DNA of 49,585 nt from Deltaproteobacteria bacterium (GCA_031264185.1 JAISEL010000136.1:1-49585); one strand, 5' to 3'. Positions 17,639-26,262 are shown, counted from the stretch's first letter. The notes: generated by a model not told the origin, from the sequence alone. Made by a program: numbers and translations.

Positions 17639-18092
17639 TTTTCGGGGGAGCCTCCTTTTCCGTCCTGGCTTTTAGGTCGGCTAAAAGATCAAGCTTTAAT
17701 TCTTCCCTGGAGGTGGCGACCAGATAAACTTTATGGGAAAAGGCCAGGGCTCCGGCCGGGCAGGCTTCCACGCAGGCCCCGCACAGGCAGCACAGGCTGA
17801 AATCGTAGATCCAGCGGGACGGGGCTTTGGCATCGCCTTTAATGACTGTCAGGCAGTGTCCCGGGCAGGCCCGCACGCACATCTGGCAGGATATGCATCT
17901 GGTCTGGCCCGGTTCTTTTCTGCCCCTTGTCAGTTCCAGAGGTCCCCGGAAAGAGGCCAGGATTTCATCGTCCACCACCTGGCGGGGGTAGTGAATGGTC
18001 TTCCTGGGGCTGACCAGGTACCGGCCGGTAATGGACAGGCCCACCAGGAGACTGTAGAGCCCTTTGATATTGTCCCAGATTGCTTTCAGCAT
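17631..18092 (-). CDS. nuoI: Complex I subunit I (two 4Fe-4S clusters)
   Basis: NuoI, the 153-residue iron-sulphur subunit that carries clusters N6a and N6b on the path to N2 in NuoB. Two full ferredoxin motifs are present: CISCQMCVRACP and CCLCGACVEACP. An N-terminal amphipathic helix (IKGLYSLLVGLSITGRYL) anchors it at the membrane surface. The ATG at 18092 has AAGGA five bases upstream; this site lies almost against the end of the TnpB/omegaRNA remnant, so the insertion may have changed the leader of nuoI. It overlaps nuoJ. Confidence 0.95.
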   Translation of the reverse strand: MLKAIWDNIKGLYSLLVGLSITGRYLVSPRKTIHYPRQVVDDEILASFRGPLELTRGRKEPGQTRCISCQMCVRACPGHCLTVIKGDAKAPSRWIYDFSLCCLCGACVEACPAGALAFSHKVYLVATSREELKLDLLADLKARTEKEAPPKNE

Positions 18093-18104
18093 ATATATCC
18101 TTGA

Positions 18105-18265
18105 CCTTTGACATCCTCCCCCGCCTGAAGTCGGGGGATTCCCACAGAGCCAGAAAAGCTGCTGCTCCTGGTAGCCTCAGTGGGTTCCTGCTTCATCGGA
18201 AGACTAACGTCTAACCCTGTGAAGGCAGTAACGACGGCCTGCCCAGCCGCCAAAACGTTTAGCCG
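18105..18265 (-). mobile_element. TnpB C-terminus and omegaRNA/right-end remnant (IS200/IS605 type)
   Basis: A solo end of an IS200/IS605-family element between nuoH and nuoI. On the minus strand it reads the typical TnpB tail: NVLAAGQAVVTAF, DVSLPMKQEPTEATR, GIPRLQAGEDVK. The corresponding DNA ends in the hairpin CCCCCGACTTCAGGCGGGGG (18137-18118 on the minus strand), the signature of the right end and of the 3' part of omegaRNA in these elements. The RuvC catalytic region, zinc finger and transposase are gone. The frame is open from a TTG at 18355 that overlaps the nuoH stop, but the 30 residues before the tail are not TnpB-like. A residual structured RNA within the nuo transcript is possible. 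Confidence 0.8.
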
Positions 18266-18351
18266 GCTGAACTTGCGGCTAAACACCGATCGGAAGGCGC
18301 CTGGCGGCCCAGGTCTCCGGGTCGGAATTTTCCGGCGCTCCGGCTGAAAAC

Positions 18352-19326
18352 TCAAACCAGAAATTTAACCAGGACGGCTGTCAGCCACAGGTTTAAAAGG
18401 CCCAGCGGCAGAAGCCATTTCCAGTTAATATTTAAAAGCTGGTCAAAGCGGACCCGGGGAAATGTCCAGCGGATCCAGACAATGAAGAACATAATCAGGT
18501 AGGCTTTAATAAACGTCCACCAGATGCCGTCCAGAAAAGGCCCTTTGTAGCCGCCCAAAAAGAAAGAGGCGCAGACAAAGGAAACTAAAAGCATGTTGGC
18601 GTATTCCGAGAGGAAGAAAAGCGCAAAGCCCATGCCCGAATATTCGGTATGGAAGCCGGCCGTCAGTTCCGATTCCGCTTCCGGCAGATCAAAAGGGGCC
18701 CGGTTCGTTTCCCCGACCAAACTGACCAGGTAAATGAAGAAGGCCAGTGGCTGCAGGGCGATGTTCCACTGCCAGGGATACTGGCCCTGCTGCCCGACTA
18801 TTTTGGCCAGATCCATGGAGCCGCTCTGGAGGACGACGGCCAAAAGGGCCAGAATCATGGGTATTTCGTAGGCCACGGTCTGGGCTACAGCCCGCCCGGC
18901 TCCAAGTAAGCTGTATTTATTATTCGAGGACCAGCCGGCTAAAAGGTTAGACAGAACTCCCAGTCCGGCAAAGGCCAGGATTAAGACAATGCCTTCGTTA
19001 ATATGGAGAGGGGTCAGGATCGGACCGAAGGGAACGGGCAGGAATAAAAGCAAAACCGGCAGGAAAGCCAGAATCGGGGCCAGGTAATACAGGATAAAAT
19101 CCACATTGCCCGGCAGAAAAACCTGTTTGGCTAAAAGTTTCATGGAATCGCACACCGCCTGAAGAGTCCCCCAGGGCCCCACTTCGTAGGGTCCGGGACG
19201 GCGCTGGATGAAACCGGCCACCTTCCTTTCCATGTAGACCATGACCACCGCGTTGCCGACCATCAGGCCGATTATTAAAAGCACAGCCACGATTATCTGG
19301 ACAAAAATGGCAAGGGAGAGATCCAT
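18352..19326 (-). CDS. nuoH: Complex I subunit H
   Basis: NuoH (ND1), 324 residues, eight membrane helices, forming the quinone cavity at the interface with NuoB and NuoD. The conserved loop YMERKVAGFIQRRPGPYEVG is present after the first helix, followed by TLQAVCDSMKLLAKQ. The acidic loop ETNRAPFDLPEAESEL and TEYSGMGFALFFLSEYANM are also intact. ATG at 19326. It is separated from nuoD by 98 bp that include a terminator-like hairpin, and from nuoI by 259 bp occupied by the TnpB remnant. Its expression relative to nuoABCD may therefore be reduced or regulated. Confidence 0.95.
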   Translation of the reverse strand: MDLSLAIFVQIIVAVLLIIGLMVGNAVVMVYMERKVAGFIQRRPGPYEVGPWGTLQAVCDSMKLLAKQVFLPGNVDFILYYLAPILAFLPVLLLFLPVPFGPILTPLHINEGIVLILAFAGLGVLSNLLAGWSSNNKYSLLGAGRAVAQTVAYEIPMILALLAVVLQSGSMDLAKIVGQQGQYPWQWNIALQPLAFFIYLVSLVGETNRAPFDLPEAESELTAGFHTEYSGMGFALFFLSEYANMLLVSFVCASFFLGGYKGPFLDGIWWTFIKAYLIMFFIVWIRWTFPRVRFDQLLNINWKWLLPLGLLNLWLTAVLVKFLV

Positions 19327-19352
19327 ATGTCAACCTTAAATCCAATTAATGG

Positions 19353-19381
19353 TAAAAAACCCCGGGCCTCAGCGGCCGGGG
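19353..19381 (-). terminator. Terminator-like hairpin inside the nuo operon
   Basis: On the minus strand, CCCCGGCC (from 19381) pairs with GGCCCGGGG (to 19360) around a short loop and is followed directly by six T residues (19358-19353). This is the form of an intrinsic terminator, located between nuoD and nuoH. A second GC palindrome, CCGGGCGCCCGG (19394-19406), lies just before it. Confidence 0.55.
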
Positions 19382-19424
19382 CAAACGGTTCCGGCCGGGC
19401 GCCCGGGCCAAAACCTTAAAAAAA

Positions 19425-20621
19425 TCAGCGGTCCACTTCCGGGATAACCAGATCTAAGCTGCCCAGAATGGCGATGGCATCGGCCAGGAGCGTTCCGGCC
19501 GCCGCCTCGGCAAACAGGGATAAATTGGAAAAACCAGGGGCCCGGAGTTTAACCCGGTAAGGCTTGGGACCTCCGTCGCTGACTACATGGACGGCCACCT
19601 GGCCGCGGGCGCCTTCCACTGCCATATAGCTTTCCCCGGCCGGCAGCTTCCAGTTGGCCTTGGGGGCTTTTTCCATAATATGGGAGCCTTCGGGCAGGGA
19701 GGCCAGAGCCTGTTCAACGATCATTAAGCTCGCCTCTATCTCGCTTAAACGGACGAGATAGCGGCCGAAACAGTCGTTGGCCGGGCCTGCGGGAACGGGA
19801 AAGTCAAACTTATGGTAGACGCTGTATGGAAAGTCTTTTCTGGTATCTCTGGCCAGACCGGCGGCCCTTAAAATAGGGCCCGTAGCCCCGTAGCGCCGGC
19901 AGATGTCAGCGTCCATGGGTCCTATGCCCTCCAGGCGGCGGCGGAGAATAATATTGTCGGTCACCAAGCCTTTGTACATTTTGAGTCTTTCCCGTAAGTA
20001 AGGAATAAACTCTTTGGCTAAAGACTTAAACCGCTCGTCGGCGTCTGTGCAGACTCCTCCGAACCGGAAGCTGGACATGGTTAATCTGGAACCGGTAATT
20101 ATCTGGAGAATGTCATTTATTTTTTCCCGTTCCTCAAAGGCGTACAGGATGGGAGTCACTCCGCCTAAATCCATGACAAAAGCGCCCCACCACAGGAGAT
20201 GGGAACTGATGCGGTTCAGTTCGCAGCTGATAACCCTCAGGTACTCGGCTCTTTCCGGAATTTCTATCCCGGCCAGACGTTCGCAGGCCCCGACAAAAGC
20301 CCAGGTCCAGGCCAGAGGGTGAAGGTAATCGACCCGGCCCATGTTGGGAATAAACTGCCAGGGCGTTTTGACTTCGCCCATTTTTTCGTGCATCCGGTGG
20401 AGATAGCCCAAGACCGGTTCGCAGCGGACAATGTATTCGCCGTCCATTTCGCACAGAATGCGCAGAACGCCGTGGGTGCTGGGATGCTGGGGGCCCAGAT
20501 TTAAGATGATCCGGCCGGGCACGGCCTTTTTCTCAAAGTTCCGGGTATAAAAATCTCCGGCCGTCGTTCCGGGTTCTTCCGTCACCGCCAGAGGATTTAT
20601 GAAATTAAAGCAGCCGGTCAT
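19425..20621 (-). CDS. nuoD: Complex I subunit D (49 kDa homologue)
   Basis: NuoD, 398 residues, related to the large subunit of NiFe hydrogenases; it forms the quinone-binding site with NuoB. The N-terminal loop LNLGPQHPSTHGVLR contains the quinone-site His pair. VLGYLHRMHEKMGE and the later FDFPVPAGPANDCFGRY are also standard. It is a separate protein, not fused to NuoC as in E. coli. The N-terminus has about 35 extra residues before GRIILNL; the ATG at 20621 has GGGGGAATAAA upstream and lies only 1 bp after the nuoC stop, so the longer form is likely real. Confidence 0.95.
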   Translation of the reverse strand: MTGCFNFINPLAVTEEPGTTAGDFYTRNFEKKAVPGRIILNLGPQHPSTHGVLRILCEMDGEYIVRCEPVLGYLHRMHEKMGEVKTPWQFIPNMGRVDYLHPLAWTWAFVGACERLAGIEIPERAEYLRVISCELNRISSHLLWWGAFVMDLGGVTPILYAFEEREKINDILQIITGSRLTMSSFRFGGVCTDADERFKSLAKEFIPYLRERLKMYKGLVTDNIILRRRLEGIGPMDADICRRYGATGPILRAAGLARDTRKDFPYSVYHKFDFPVPAGPANDCFGRYLVRLSEIEASLMIVEQALASLPEGSHIMEKAPKANWKLPAGESYMAVEGARGQVAVHVVSDGGPKPYRVKLRAPGFSNLSLFAEAAAGTLLADAIAILGSLDLVIPEVDR

Positions 20622-20622
20622 T

Positions 20623-21147
20623 TTATTCCCCCAACCCGCAGGCCGCCCCGAAACCGGGATCTATTATTTCCGCCTGCCCCAGAAGGCCCAGTTTACTGAT
20701 GGGCGATAAAGCCCCGTTTTTTTTTCTTAAAGGGGGAGGTCCGGGCAGGTCGTCGGGCAGAAGAAGAGGAATTAAATTTGGATTGTTTTCAAAAACAAGT
20801 CCGAAAAAATCGGCTGCCTCCCTTTCGTGCCATTCGGCTCCCTGGAAGACGGAATACAGGCTGGGCAGCGCCGGTTTCCGGGGTGAGACTAAGACCCGCA
20901 AAGCCAGCCGGCCCGGTTCTTTGAAACTGTCAAAATGATACGTGACGACCAGGCCTTCCAGAGCTTCGAGAGCCGAAATATCCAGCAGAGTATAGCCGGC
21001 CTGCCCCAGTTTTTCAGCCGAACTGATTAAGGCGGCTGCCGGCAGAAAAGCCGAAACAGTTATTCCTTCTTTGGCCGGGTCATGGCGGGACAAGGACAGG
21101 GCCCCGGCTTTCCGCCAGTCATTGAGCCACTGTTCCGGACCGTTCAT
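20623..21147 (-). CDS. nuoC: Complex I subunit C (30 kDa homologue)
   Basis: NuoC, 174 residues, a structural subunit of the Q module. The family signature is present as [21 protein letters not shown], followed by the LLLPDD turn. The segment before it, [20 protein letters not shown] in part, matches the usual beta-rich core. ATG at 21147 has AAGGAG eight bases upstream and overlaps the nuoB stop (ATGA). It ends 1 bp before nuoD. Confidence 0.93.
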   Translation of the reverse strand: MNGPEQWLNDWRKAGALSLSRHDPAKEGITVSAFLPAAALISSAEKLGQAGYTLLDISALEALEGLVVTYHFDSFKEPGRLALRVLVSPRKPALPSLYSVFQGAEWHEREAADFFGLVFENNPNLIPLLLPDDLPGPPPLRKKNGALSPISKLGLLGQAEIIDPGFGAACGLGE

Positions 21148-21686
21148 GAGATCATCTCCTTAGGCTCCGGCCACCAGCGGCGGCCGGTAATGATTTCCTG
21201 GACTTTGAAGATCCCTTCCAGAAAAGCCTCGGGTCTGGGCGGACAGCCGGGAATGTAGACATCGACCGGAATCAGCTGGTCGATCCCTTCAACCAAGCCG
21301 TACTGCCCCTCAAACTTAAAAGGCCCCCCTGAGATGGAGCAGTTGCCGCAGGCCATGACATATTTGGGGGCCGGCATCTGCTCATACAGGCGGACGACGG
21401 CCGGAGCCATTTTTTTGGTCACAGTGCCGTTAACCATCAATAAGTCAGCCTGACGGACCGAGGGCCGGAAAACTTCGGCCCCGAATCTGGCAATGTCAAA
21501 TCTGGCCATGCTGACGGCCATCATTTCAATGGCGCAGCAGGCCAGACCGAACGTCACCGGCCAGATTGACATGGCCCGGTTTAAATCAAAAAACCAGTTA
21601 ACCGGCTTGAGATTGATGATGGGCGGCTCAACCCGGCTTCTGGCCTTCCGGATGCCGTCGACTAATAACTTTTCCGGCGCGGCCAC
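21144..21686 (-). CDS. nuoB: Complex I subunit B (cluster N2)
   Basis: NuoB, 180 residues, carrier of the terminal 4Fe-4S cluster N2. All four ligand positions are seen: the tandem cysteines in [12 protein letters not shown], the Cys in [13 protein letters not shown], and that in [11 protein letters not shown]. The start is a GTG at 21686 preceded by AAGGGGG; it overlaps the end of nuoA by 25 bp. Nothing is missing. Confidence 0.95.
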   Translation of the reverse strand: MAAPEKLLVDGIRKARSRVEPPIINLKPVNWFFDLNRAMSIWPVTFGLACCAIEMMAVSMARFDIARFGAEVFRPSVRQADLLMVNGTVTKKMAPAVVRLYEQMPAPKYVMACGNCSISGGPFKFEGQYGLVEGIDQLIPVDVYIPGCPPRPEAFLEGIFKVQEIITGRRWWPEPKEMIS

Positions 21687-22042
21687 GTAAAAACCCCCTT
21701 GGCTTGGAAATAAATGACAGCCAAAAGCACGAAAAACAGAAAATAACTGAGTTCAATCAGCGGCAGCCAGCCGGGCAGATTGCGGTAGCAGACGGCGACG
21801 GGAAACAGGTACAGGATGTCCACGTCAAAGGCGATAAAGATAAGAGCGTATATATGATAGTTAAAGCCGAAATGATCCCAGGAGCGGCCCAGCGGACGTA
21901 TGCCGCATTCATAGGGCATCTGGTAGTCCCCGCCCCGGTTTCTGGGAGCGATTAAGGCGGCTATAACGAGCGGTGAGGCAGCGAAGACGGCCGCTGCTGC
22001 CAGGAAAACTATAATTGCCAGATGTAGGGAATCAAAAACCAT
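21662..22042 (-). CDS. nuoA: Complex I subunit A
   Basis: NuoA, a 126-residue membrane subunit with three helices and first gene of the operon. The conserved loop and acidic helix are visible: [15 protein letters not shown] and [16 protein letters not shown]. The ATG at 22042 is preferred to a TTG two codons upstream because AAGGA stands six bases before it. A consensus promoter lies about 100 bp upstream. Confidence 0.94.
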   Translation of the reverse strand: MVFDSLHLAIIVFLAAAAVFAASPLVIAALIAPRNRGGDYQMPYECGIRPLGRSWDHFGFNYHIYALIFIAFDVDILYLFPVAVCYRNLPGWLPLIELSYFLFFVLLAVIYFQAKGVFTWPRRKSY

Positions 22043-22141
22043 AGCCAATCCTTAAAAAATCGGTTACTTTATTTTTGTCTGAACCTGAAAAACCGCTGAC
22101 TTGGGAGATGGGTCCATAAATTATCTTAATATATGGCCGAG

Positions 22142-22170
22142 AGTATAAGGAAAAACCGCCTTCGTGTCAA
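22142..22170 (-). promoter_or_regulatory. Sigma-70-type promoter of the nuo operon
   Basis: On the minus strand: TTGACA (22170-22165), a 17-bp spacer, and TATACT (22147-22142). It lies 100 bp before the nuoA ATG. The spacing is ideal, the -35 hexamer is perfect and the -10 hexamer has one difference. Confidence 0.8.
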
Positions 22171-22241
22171 GTGACGGATTTAGATTTTTTAGGGGTTTAT
22201 ATTCTTTTAGTTACCTTTTTTGAATAAATGCGGTATGATTT

Positions 22242-22556
22242 TTACAGAGTATTGACGGTAAGATTCGGCTGCCGTGCGGCCCCGGCCTTTTGCGGACAGC
22301 CCTTGCTCCTGTGATACCGTTCCCTGACTATCTGCTTGGCTCCTGACAGCCCTGCTCCGGTCCGCTCCGTTTTAGCGGGCATATCTTCAGCTTTGGCCGT
22401 CCAAACGTAAACTTTCCGGCCGTTATGGTGATAATTAATAAATATATGGATCTTATCAATCGACTCTTCCGCTGAATTAAAAGACCCCCGCCGGACCGCT
22501 TTGTCTGTGAGTTCACGAAACAGCCTCTCCGCCAGTAACCCGAGGGTTCGGATCAT
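22242..22556 (-). pseudogene. IS630 family transposase, C-terminal fragment
   Basis: Orphan 3' end of an IS630-type transposase. The frame reads LLAERLFRELTDKAVRRGSF, then DKIHIFINYHHNGRKVYVWTAKAEDM, the usual final helix region that follows the catalytic Glu. Nothing upstream (higher coordinates) matches the DDE core, and the last ~35 residues do not look like the family. It differs from the AT-rich IS630 at 5261 in composition and sequence, so it is a separate, older event. It ends about 70 bp upstream of the nuo promoter. Confidence 0.7.
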
Positions 22557-22938
22557 TGGCGGAGCCCGTCACGATCGGCCCAGTCGGCCTGCCCCGCATC
22601 CTCTTATGGAACGCAGCAGGCGCCGTATGGCCCGCCATTGCTGAAATTGGATATGAAGAAAAAGCCCCTGACAGGATGGGCTGATTACAGGAACGGATAT
22701 GGCTTTTTCAGCGCTGTGACTCCGGGCGGCATACGTCCGGGATTTGGAATGGCCTGATTGCGTATAAAATCCGGCGGCTGACGCCGTTTTCCTGCTCTCA
22801 CTGCGCTTCCTCCCGGGTCATTTATATCCGTCCCCGAATAGGCGGGGATATCATCAGACTATTCCGCCGCCGAAGGGGCAGTCCCGCAGCCATTTCCGCA
22901 CTGGGCAGAGGCCGGCAAGAGTTTTTGTCTTCTTTATC
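22557..22938. other. GC-rich intergenic, no gene seen
   Basis: No frame resembles a known protein. Probably decayed coding or transposon sequence. Confidence 0.4.
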
Positions 22939-23268
22939 TCATCCGTTGGCCATCAAATCTTCTTTTTTAAACAAGGTCAGGCCGGCCTGATTAATGTGCC
23001 GCTTCAGGGCGCCGGATTTGATGGTTTGGTAACTCAGGACGTCTACCCTGAACGGCAGGCTGCTTTCCATGAACAGGGTGTAAAGGCGGGCCGCCTCTTT
23101 TCCCTCCACCTGGCCGCACAGGGCCAGATCAATATCGGAATAGGGAAGGTAGGCGCCGGAGGCCCGGGAACCGAACAGAACCGCCCGGTCAAGACGGGCG
23201 GCCAAGGGGGCCAGGATCTCTTTGAGGCGGCCGAGCTGGGCCGGGGTCAAACCGTGGTCAGCCGCCAT
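22939..23268 (-). CDS. MNT nucleotidyltransferase, antitoxin-type
   Basis: A 109-residue minimal nucleotidyltransferase of the MNT (MntA-like) type, usually the antitoxin of HEPN/MNT pairs; known examples AMPylate the HEPN partner. The active-site signature is complete: VLFGSRASGAYLPYSDIDLAL, with Gly-Ser and the Asp-Ile-Asp metal pair. A C-terminal FRVDVLSYQT carries the third acidic position. The ATG at 23268 overlaps the end of the full-length HEPN reading frame by 11 bp, so the two were one operon. The gene itself appears intact even though its partner is interrupted. Confidence 0.85.
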   Translation of the reverse strand: MAADHGLTPAQLGRLKEILAPLAARLDRAVLFGSRASGAYLPYSDIDLALCGQVEGKEAARLYTLFMESSLPFRVDVLSYQTIKSGALKRHINQAGLTLFKKEDLMANG

Positions 23269-23680
23269 AATCCGCCTCTGCTGCCAAAAAAAACATGTAC
23301 AGCTCTTCCATCGCTGCCAAATAACGCCGGGCGGTATCGGCGATCACCTGCTCAAATTTGGAAAAATCATAGGTGTGAGACATTGCGCTGCGTGCGTCCA
23401 TAGCGTCCATCTACACTTGGCCGTCCTGGATCAGCCTGGCCTCAAAAGCCGCCCTGATGACCCTGGCCGGGGTTATGACAGGCAGCGGCACGCCTTCGCC
23501 TTCCAGATAATCTTTCATGGATTTCCAGGCCAGTTCAAAGGCGTATTCAAAGCGCTGGATGCAGCCTTCCTTCTCCAGTTGAGTCAGTTCCCTTTCCGCT
23601 TCAATGGCCTCGCGCAGTAAAATCAAAGCCCGTTTGTAATTTTGGAAGCGAAATAGCCAGCGGGGCGGGCTGTCGATCAT
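23258..23680 (-). pseudogene. HEPN (HI0074-like) toxin with an in-frame TAG
   Basis: HEPN-fold partner of the MNT gene, HI0074-like (called 'nucleotidyltransferase substrate binding'). The ATG at 23680 follows AGGTG. Residues 1-89 give LFRFQNYKRALILLREAIE and FEYAFELAWKSMKDYLEGEG, typical of the family. Codon 90 is TAG (23413-23411). The frame then continues open to a TGA at 23258 and contains the RNase-type RxxxxH motif in DARSAMSHTYDF. Homologues normally have Trp at the TAG position (V-W-x-D), so one TGG to TAG change explains it. As read, the product lacks the catalytic motif. Amber read-through, suppression or pyrrolysine are alternatives without further support here. Confidence 0.8.
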
Positions 23681-23819
23681 ATTTCACCTGAAAAATTTTT
23701 AATACTTTTAAGTTTTCCCAGCAGGCCAGGCCTGATTGCTTCTAAAGCCCGAACCAGGGAGATCCGGCCGTTTTTGATTTAGCCTTACATTTTCGGCTCC
23801 TGGGTAACAGATCAACCGC

Positions 23820-24140
23820 TTATCCCAGGCGGCGCTTGGTCCGCCTCCGGCCGGAGGTTTTGGGCGGAAGGCCTTTCTGCTCCCTGTTTTCCAGATCACT
23901 GGAATCCACAGCTTGATCAATGAGCTGGCCGGGTTCCGGCTTATTGGCGCTTACGGTTTCATTCGGCCGGCGGGCCGAAGACGGCACTAAAAGGATATTG
24001 CGCTCGGCCCGGAAGTCCGCAGACTCTTCAAAACCCGCGCTTTCCGCCACAGGTTCCCGGGTGCGGGTCTCAGACTTACCGGCAATGGATGTCCGAACAA
24101 TCAGCCACGGAACGAGGCGCTTGTGTCCGGCAGCATCCAT
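23820..24140 (-). CDS. Orphan ORF, uncertain
   Basis: A 106-codon frame, hydrophilic, ending in the basic stretch KTSGRRRTKRRLG. I recognise no family. There is no clear ribosome binding site, and the region lies among decayed sequences, so this may be a chance frame or the 3' end of a dead gene, since open codons continue upstream of the ATG (a frame with NIWEDPCILRGG). Confidence 0.2.
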   Translation of the reverse strand: MDAAGHKRLVPWLIVRTSIAGKSETRTREPVAESAGFEESADFRAERNILLVPSSARRPNETVSANKPEPGQLIDQAVDSSDLENREQKGLPPKTSGRRRTKRRLG

Positions 24141-24199
24141 GCCGCCGCGCAGAATGCAAGGGTCCTCCCATATATTGCTTTCAAAACGGATTTAGGGGC

Positions 24200-26208
24200 T
24201 GTTATTTTGGGCCGTGATGAAATCTGACCGTTTTTTAGGGCTGCCGGCTGAAATGACATCAAAGACCTTAATAAATCGCCTGAAGCCTAGTTCAGTATCA
24301 TAACATACAGGCCTGAAGACAGCCACAGCCCAAAATTACAGACTCGGCTTTAAATATATTCCTGAGTCCTAAGAGACCTGGTATAATGCCCGGAGTTCTG
24401 CAGGGCGGCCGCGATTGCCGGGCTTTACAGGGCAGCAGCGGTTTTTTATTGAGAAAAAATGCAGAAGTTTCGGCGGCATTTGTCTTTTATTAAGAATAGC
24501 TGTTTAATGCAAAATATAATTAATAATCAGAATAAGTAGATTTATGCAGTTAAGTTCATGAATTATTACATTTTTTATGAAAGCCCCTTGAATGTCCTAA
24601 AATACGTAATAAAAACAAAGGCTTCCCCGGGCGGATGTGAATCCCTCCTCCCCGCTGCCTTCAGGGCGGCTTTTATGGCGGTTTCCGGGAAAATCCATTG
24701 GGGTCCCCAAAATCAGCAATGAAAACAGGGATTTCACGGGCCGGGGGAAATCTGCGGCCAGCCGGCGGCTCAAATGGACGTAAAGTCGCGGCGGGAACGC
24801 CTTTTCGAGTGTCCCCCCGCCCAGCAGATCCGGGCGTCCAGGAGGTGTCCGCCCGGCAACTGGCGCCTCTGCGGCAGGCTGCAGGTATGACGGATGGGCC
24901 GGGCAGAACTGTCCCGGCGGACTTGGCTCCCGGCCGGTGAGACGCGGCCGGGCGCCGGTCGGGGCCGCAGAGTCGGTCAAGGCTCCCGGCAATGTCCGCG
25001 GTCCCATTGCGTGGACAGGCGCCGAGGGGTGGGGCAATGATAGTCAGGCCGTTTTTCCGGCCTGGAAACAGCCTGCGCCGGGCTGGCGGGTGACGCCGAG
25101 CCCCTGGTCATACCGGCCTGAGGGCGGCTGCGCACAAAGTTCCTTCAGGCCGGACGCGCCCATCCCGGCTGGCCGGAACGGGCGCTGCTGGCGTGAGCCG
25201 TCCGGCCCGCCTGGCCTGTGACGGAAATGTTGGGTTCGCCTTGTCTCCAGAACAGGCCTCGAAAGGCGCCGCCGGTCCTGGCCGGCGAATCTTCCGGGAG
25301 CCATGGGTGAGGCAGGCCGCGGCTCCGGCTGCAGCCTACCCGGAGCCTCGGCCTGGATCCGTCAGAAGCGGAGTCCGGCGAAAGGCTCTGCGAGGAAATC
25401 AGGTCAAACCGGGCAAATGATTCGCCTCCTCCTTAATCGCGCCTGCCTCACTTTGGATTCGCCGGGTATTTTCCCTTCTCGCTTAACGGCGGCCGGCCGC
25501 TGTTTCAGGCAAAGCCAAACTTTGCGGGCATGTATCGCTGATCACTGCGGCAGACCTGAACTTCGGCCGGCGGCGGCAAGTTTTCGGCCTCCCTAAAATG
25601 ACCGCCGCTCTGCTGGTCAGAGTGACGCATCATTCTGAAACGCCTGAAACAGGCAGCGGAAGTCAGCGGCGGCAGCGCCGCCTTCCGCCAAAGACTGGAA
25701 GCGGGTACAGCAGACGGCAGTAAGCGGGAGAGTCCGTGCGCACTGACGAAACAAGCCTGCTGAAAACAAGCAGTCTGCTGAAGGTTCTGATAATTTTCGG
25801 GAACTCAGCAAAAAAAATTATCTCACAGAACTGGCTGAGAAAAATTCTGAAAATATTACGCAATATTACATATTGTTTTAGATCTTCCGGCAAGGATATT
25901 ATGAAATCCAGCTGGTATTGCAAAATTGCTGTTTCTTATGACTCACTGATTTTGCATGATTTTTCCTTGAGCAGGCGGGATATGAACAATTTGCTGAGTG
26001 CAGCAGCATAAACGGAAAAAGCCGCCGGCAGCAGATTTAAAAAGAAGCGGGATGATCTGGCGGCGGAGAAAAAGAAGAGTCAAGGCGGCGAATATTGAAG
26101 CGGCGGCTTTTTTCGTCAGGCATTTATGATAATATCTGAATTCCGCTGAACGAATAATTTTCATTTCGGAAACGGAGCAGCGAAACAAAACAGATAGAAT
26201 AGTCAAAT
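24200..26208. other. Two-kilobase gene-poor stretch
   Basis: No gene can be supported in about 2 kb. 24,200-24,600 is AT-rich. 24,600-25,700 is distinctly GC-rich with several overlapping frames on both strands that lack motifs, sensible hydrophobic patterns or ribosome sites. 25,740-26,200 is AT-rich again. It may be the residue of a lost gene cluster. Confidence 0.5.
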
Positions 26209-26256
26209 GCCGTCTGGCCCTTGGGAAATGATCCCGGGCGGTAAAGGCCAGACGGC
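26209..26256 (-). terminator. Perfect 11-bp inverted repeat after the ISAzo13-like gene
   Basis: GCCGTCTGGCC (26209-26219) and GGCCAGACGGC (26246-26256) form an 11-bp perfect stem with a 26-base loop that itself contains GGGAAATGATCCC. It begins seven bases after the stop of the transposase-like gene. There is no strong T run, so it may be a weak terminator, an mRNA-stabilising hairpin or a transposon end. Confidence 0.45.
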
Positions 26257-26262
26257 CAAGGA

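Noticed and set aside
18086-18355. 89-codon ORF between nuoH and nuoI as a new complex I subunit
   Set aside because: Its second half is the TnpB C-terminal tail and the DNA contains the IS200/IS605 end hairpin, so it is an insertion remnant; the start is a TTG overlapping the nuoH stop.
23411-23680. The 89-codon HEPN piece as a complete short gene
   Set aside because: Coding similarity continues in the same frame beyond the TAG up to the overlap with the MNT gene, including the catalytic motif.
24597-25596. Several long overlapping ORFs on both strands in a GC-rich block
   Set aside because: Arg/Pro/Gly-rich chance frames caused by high GC; no motifs and no consistent strand.
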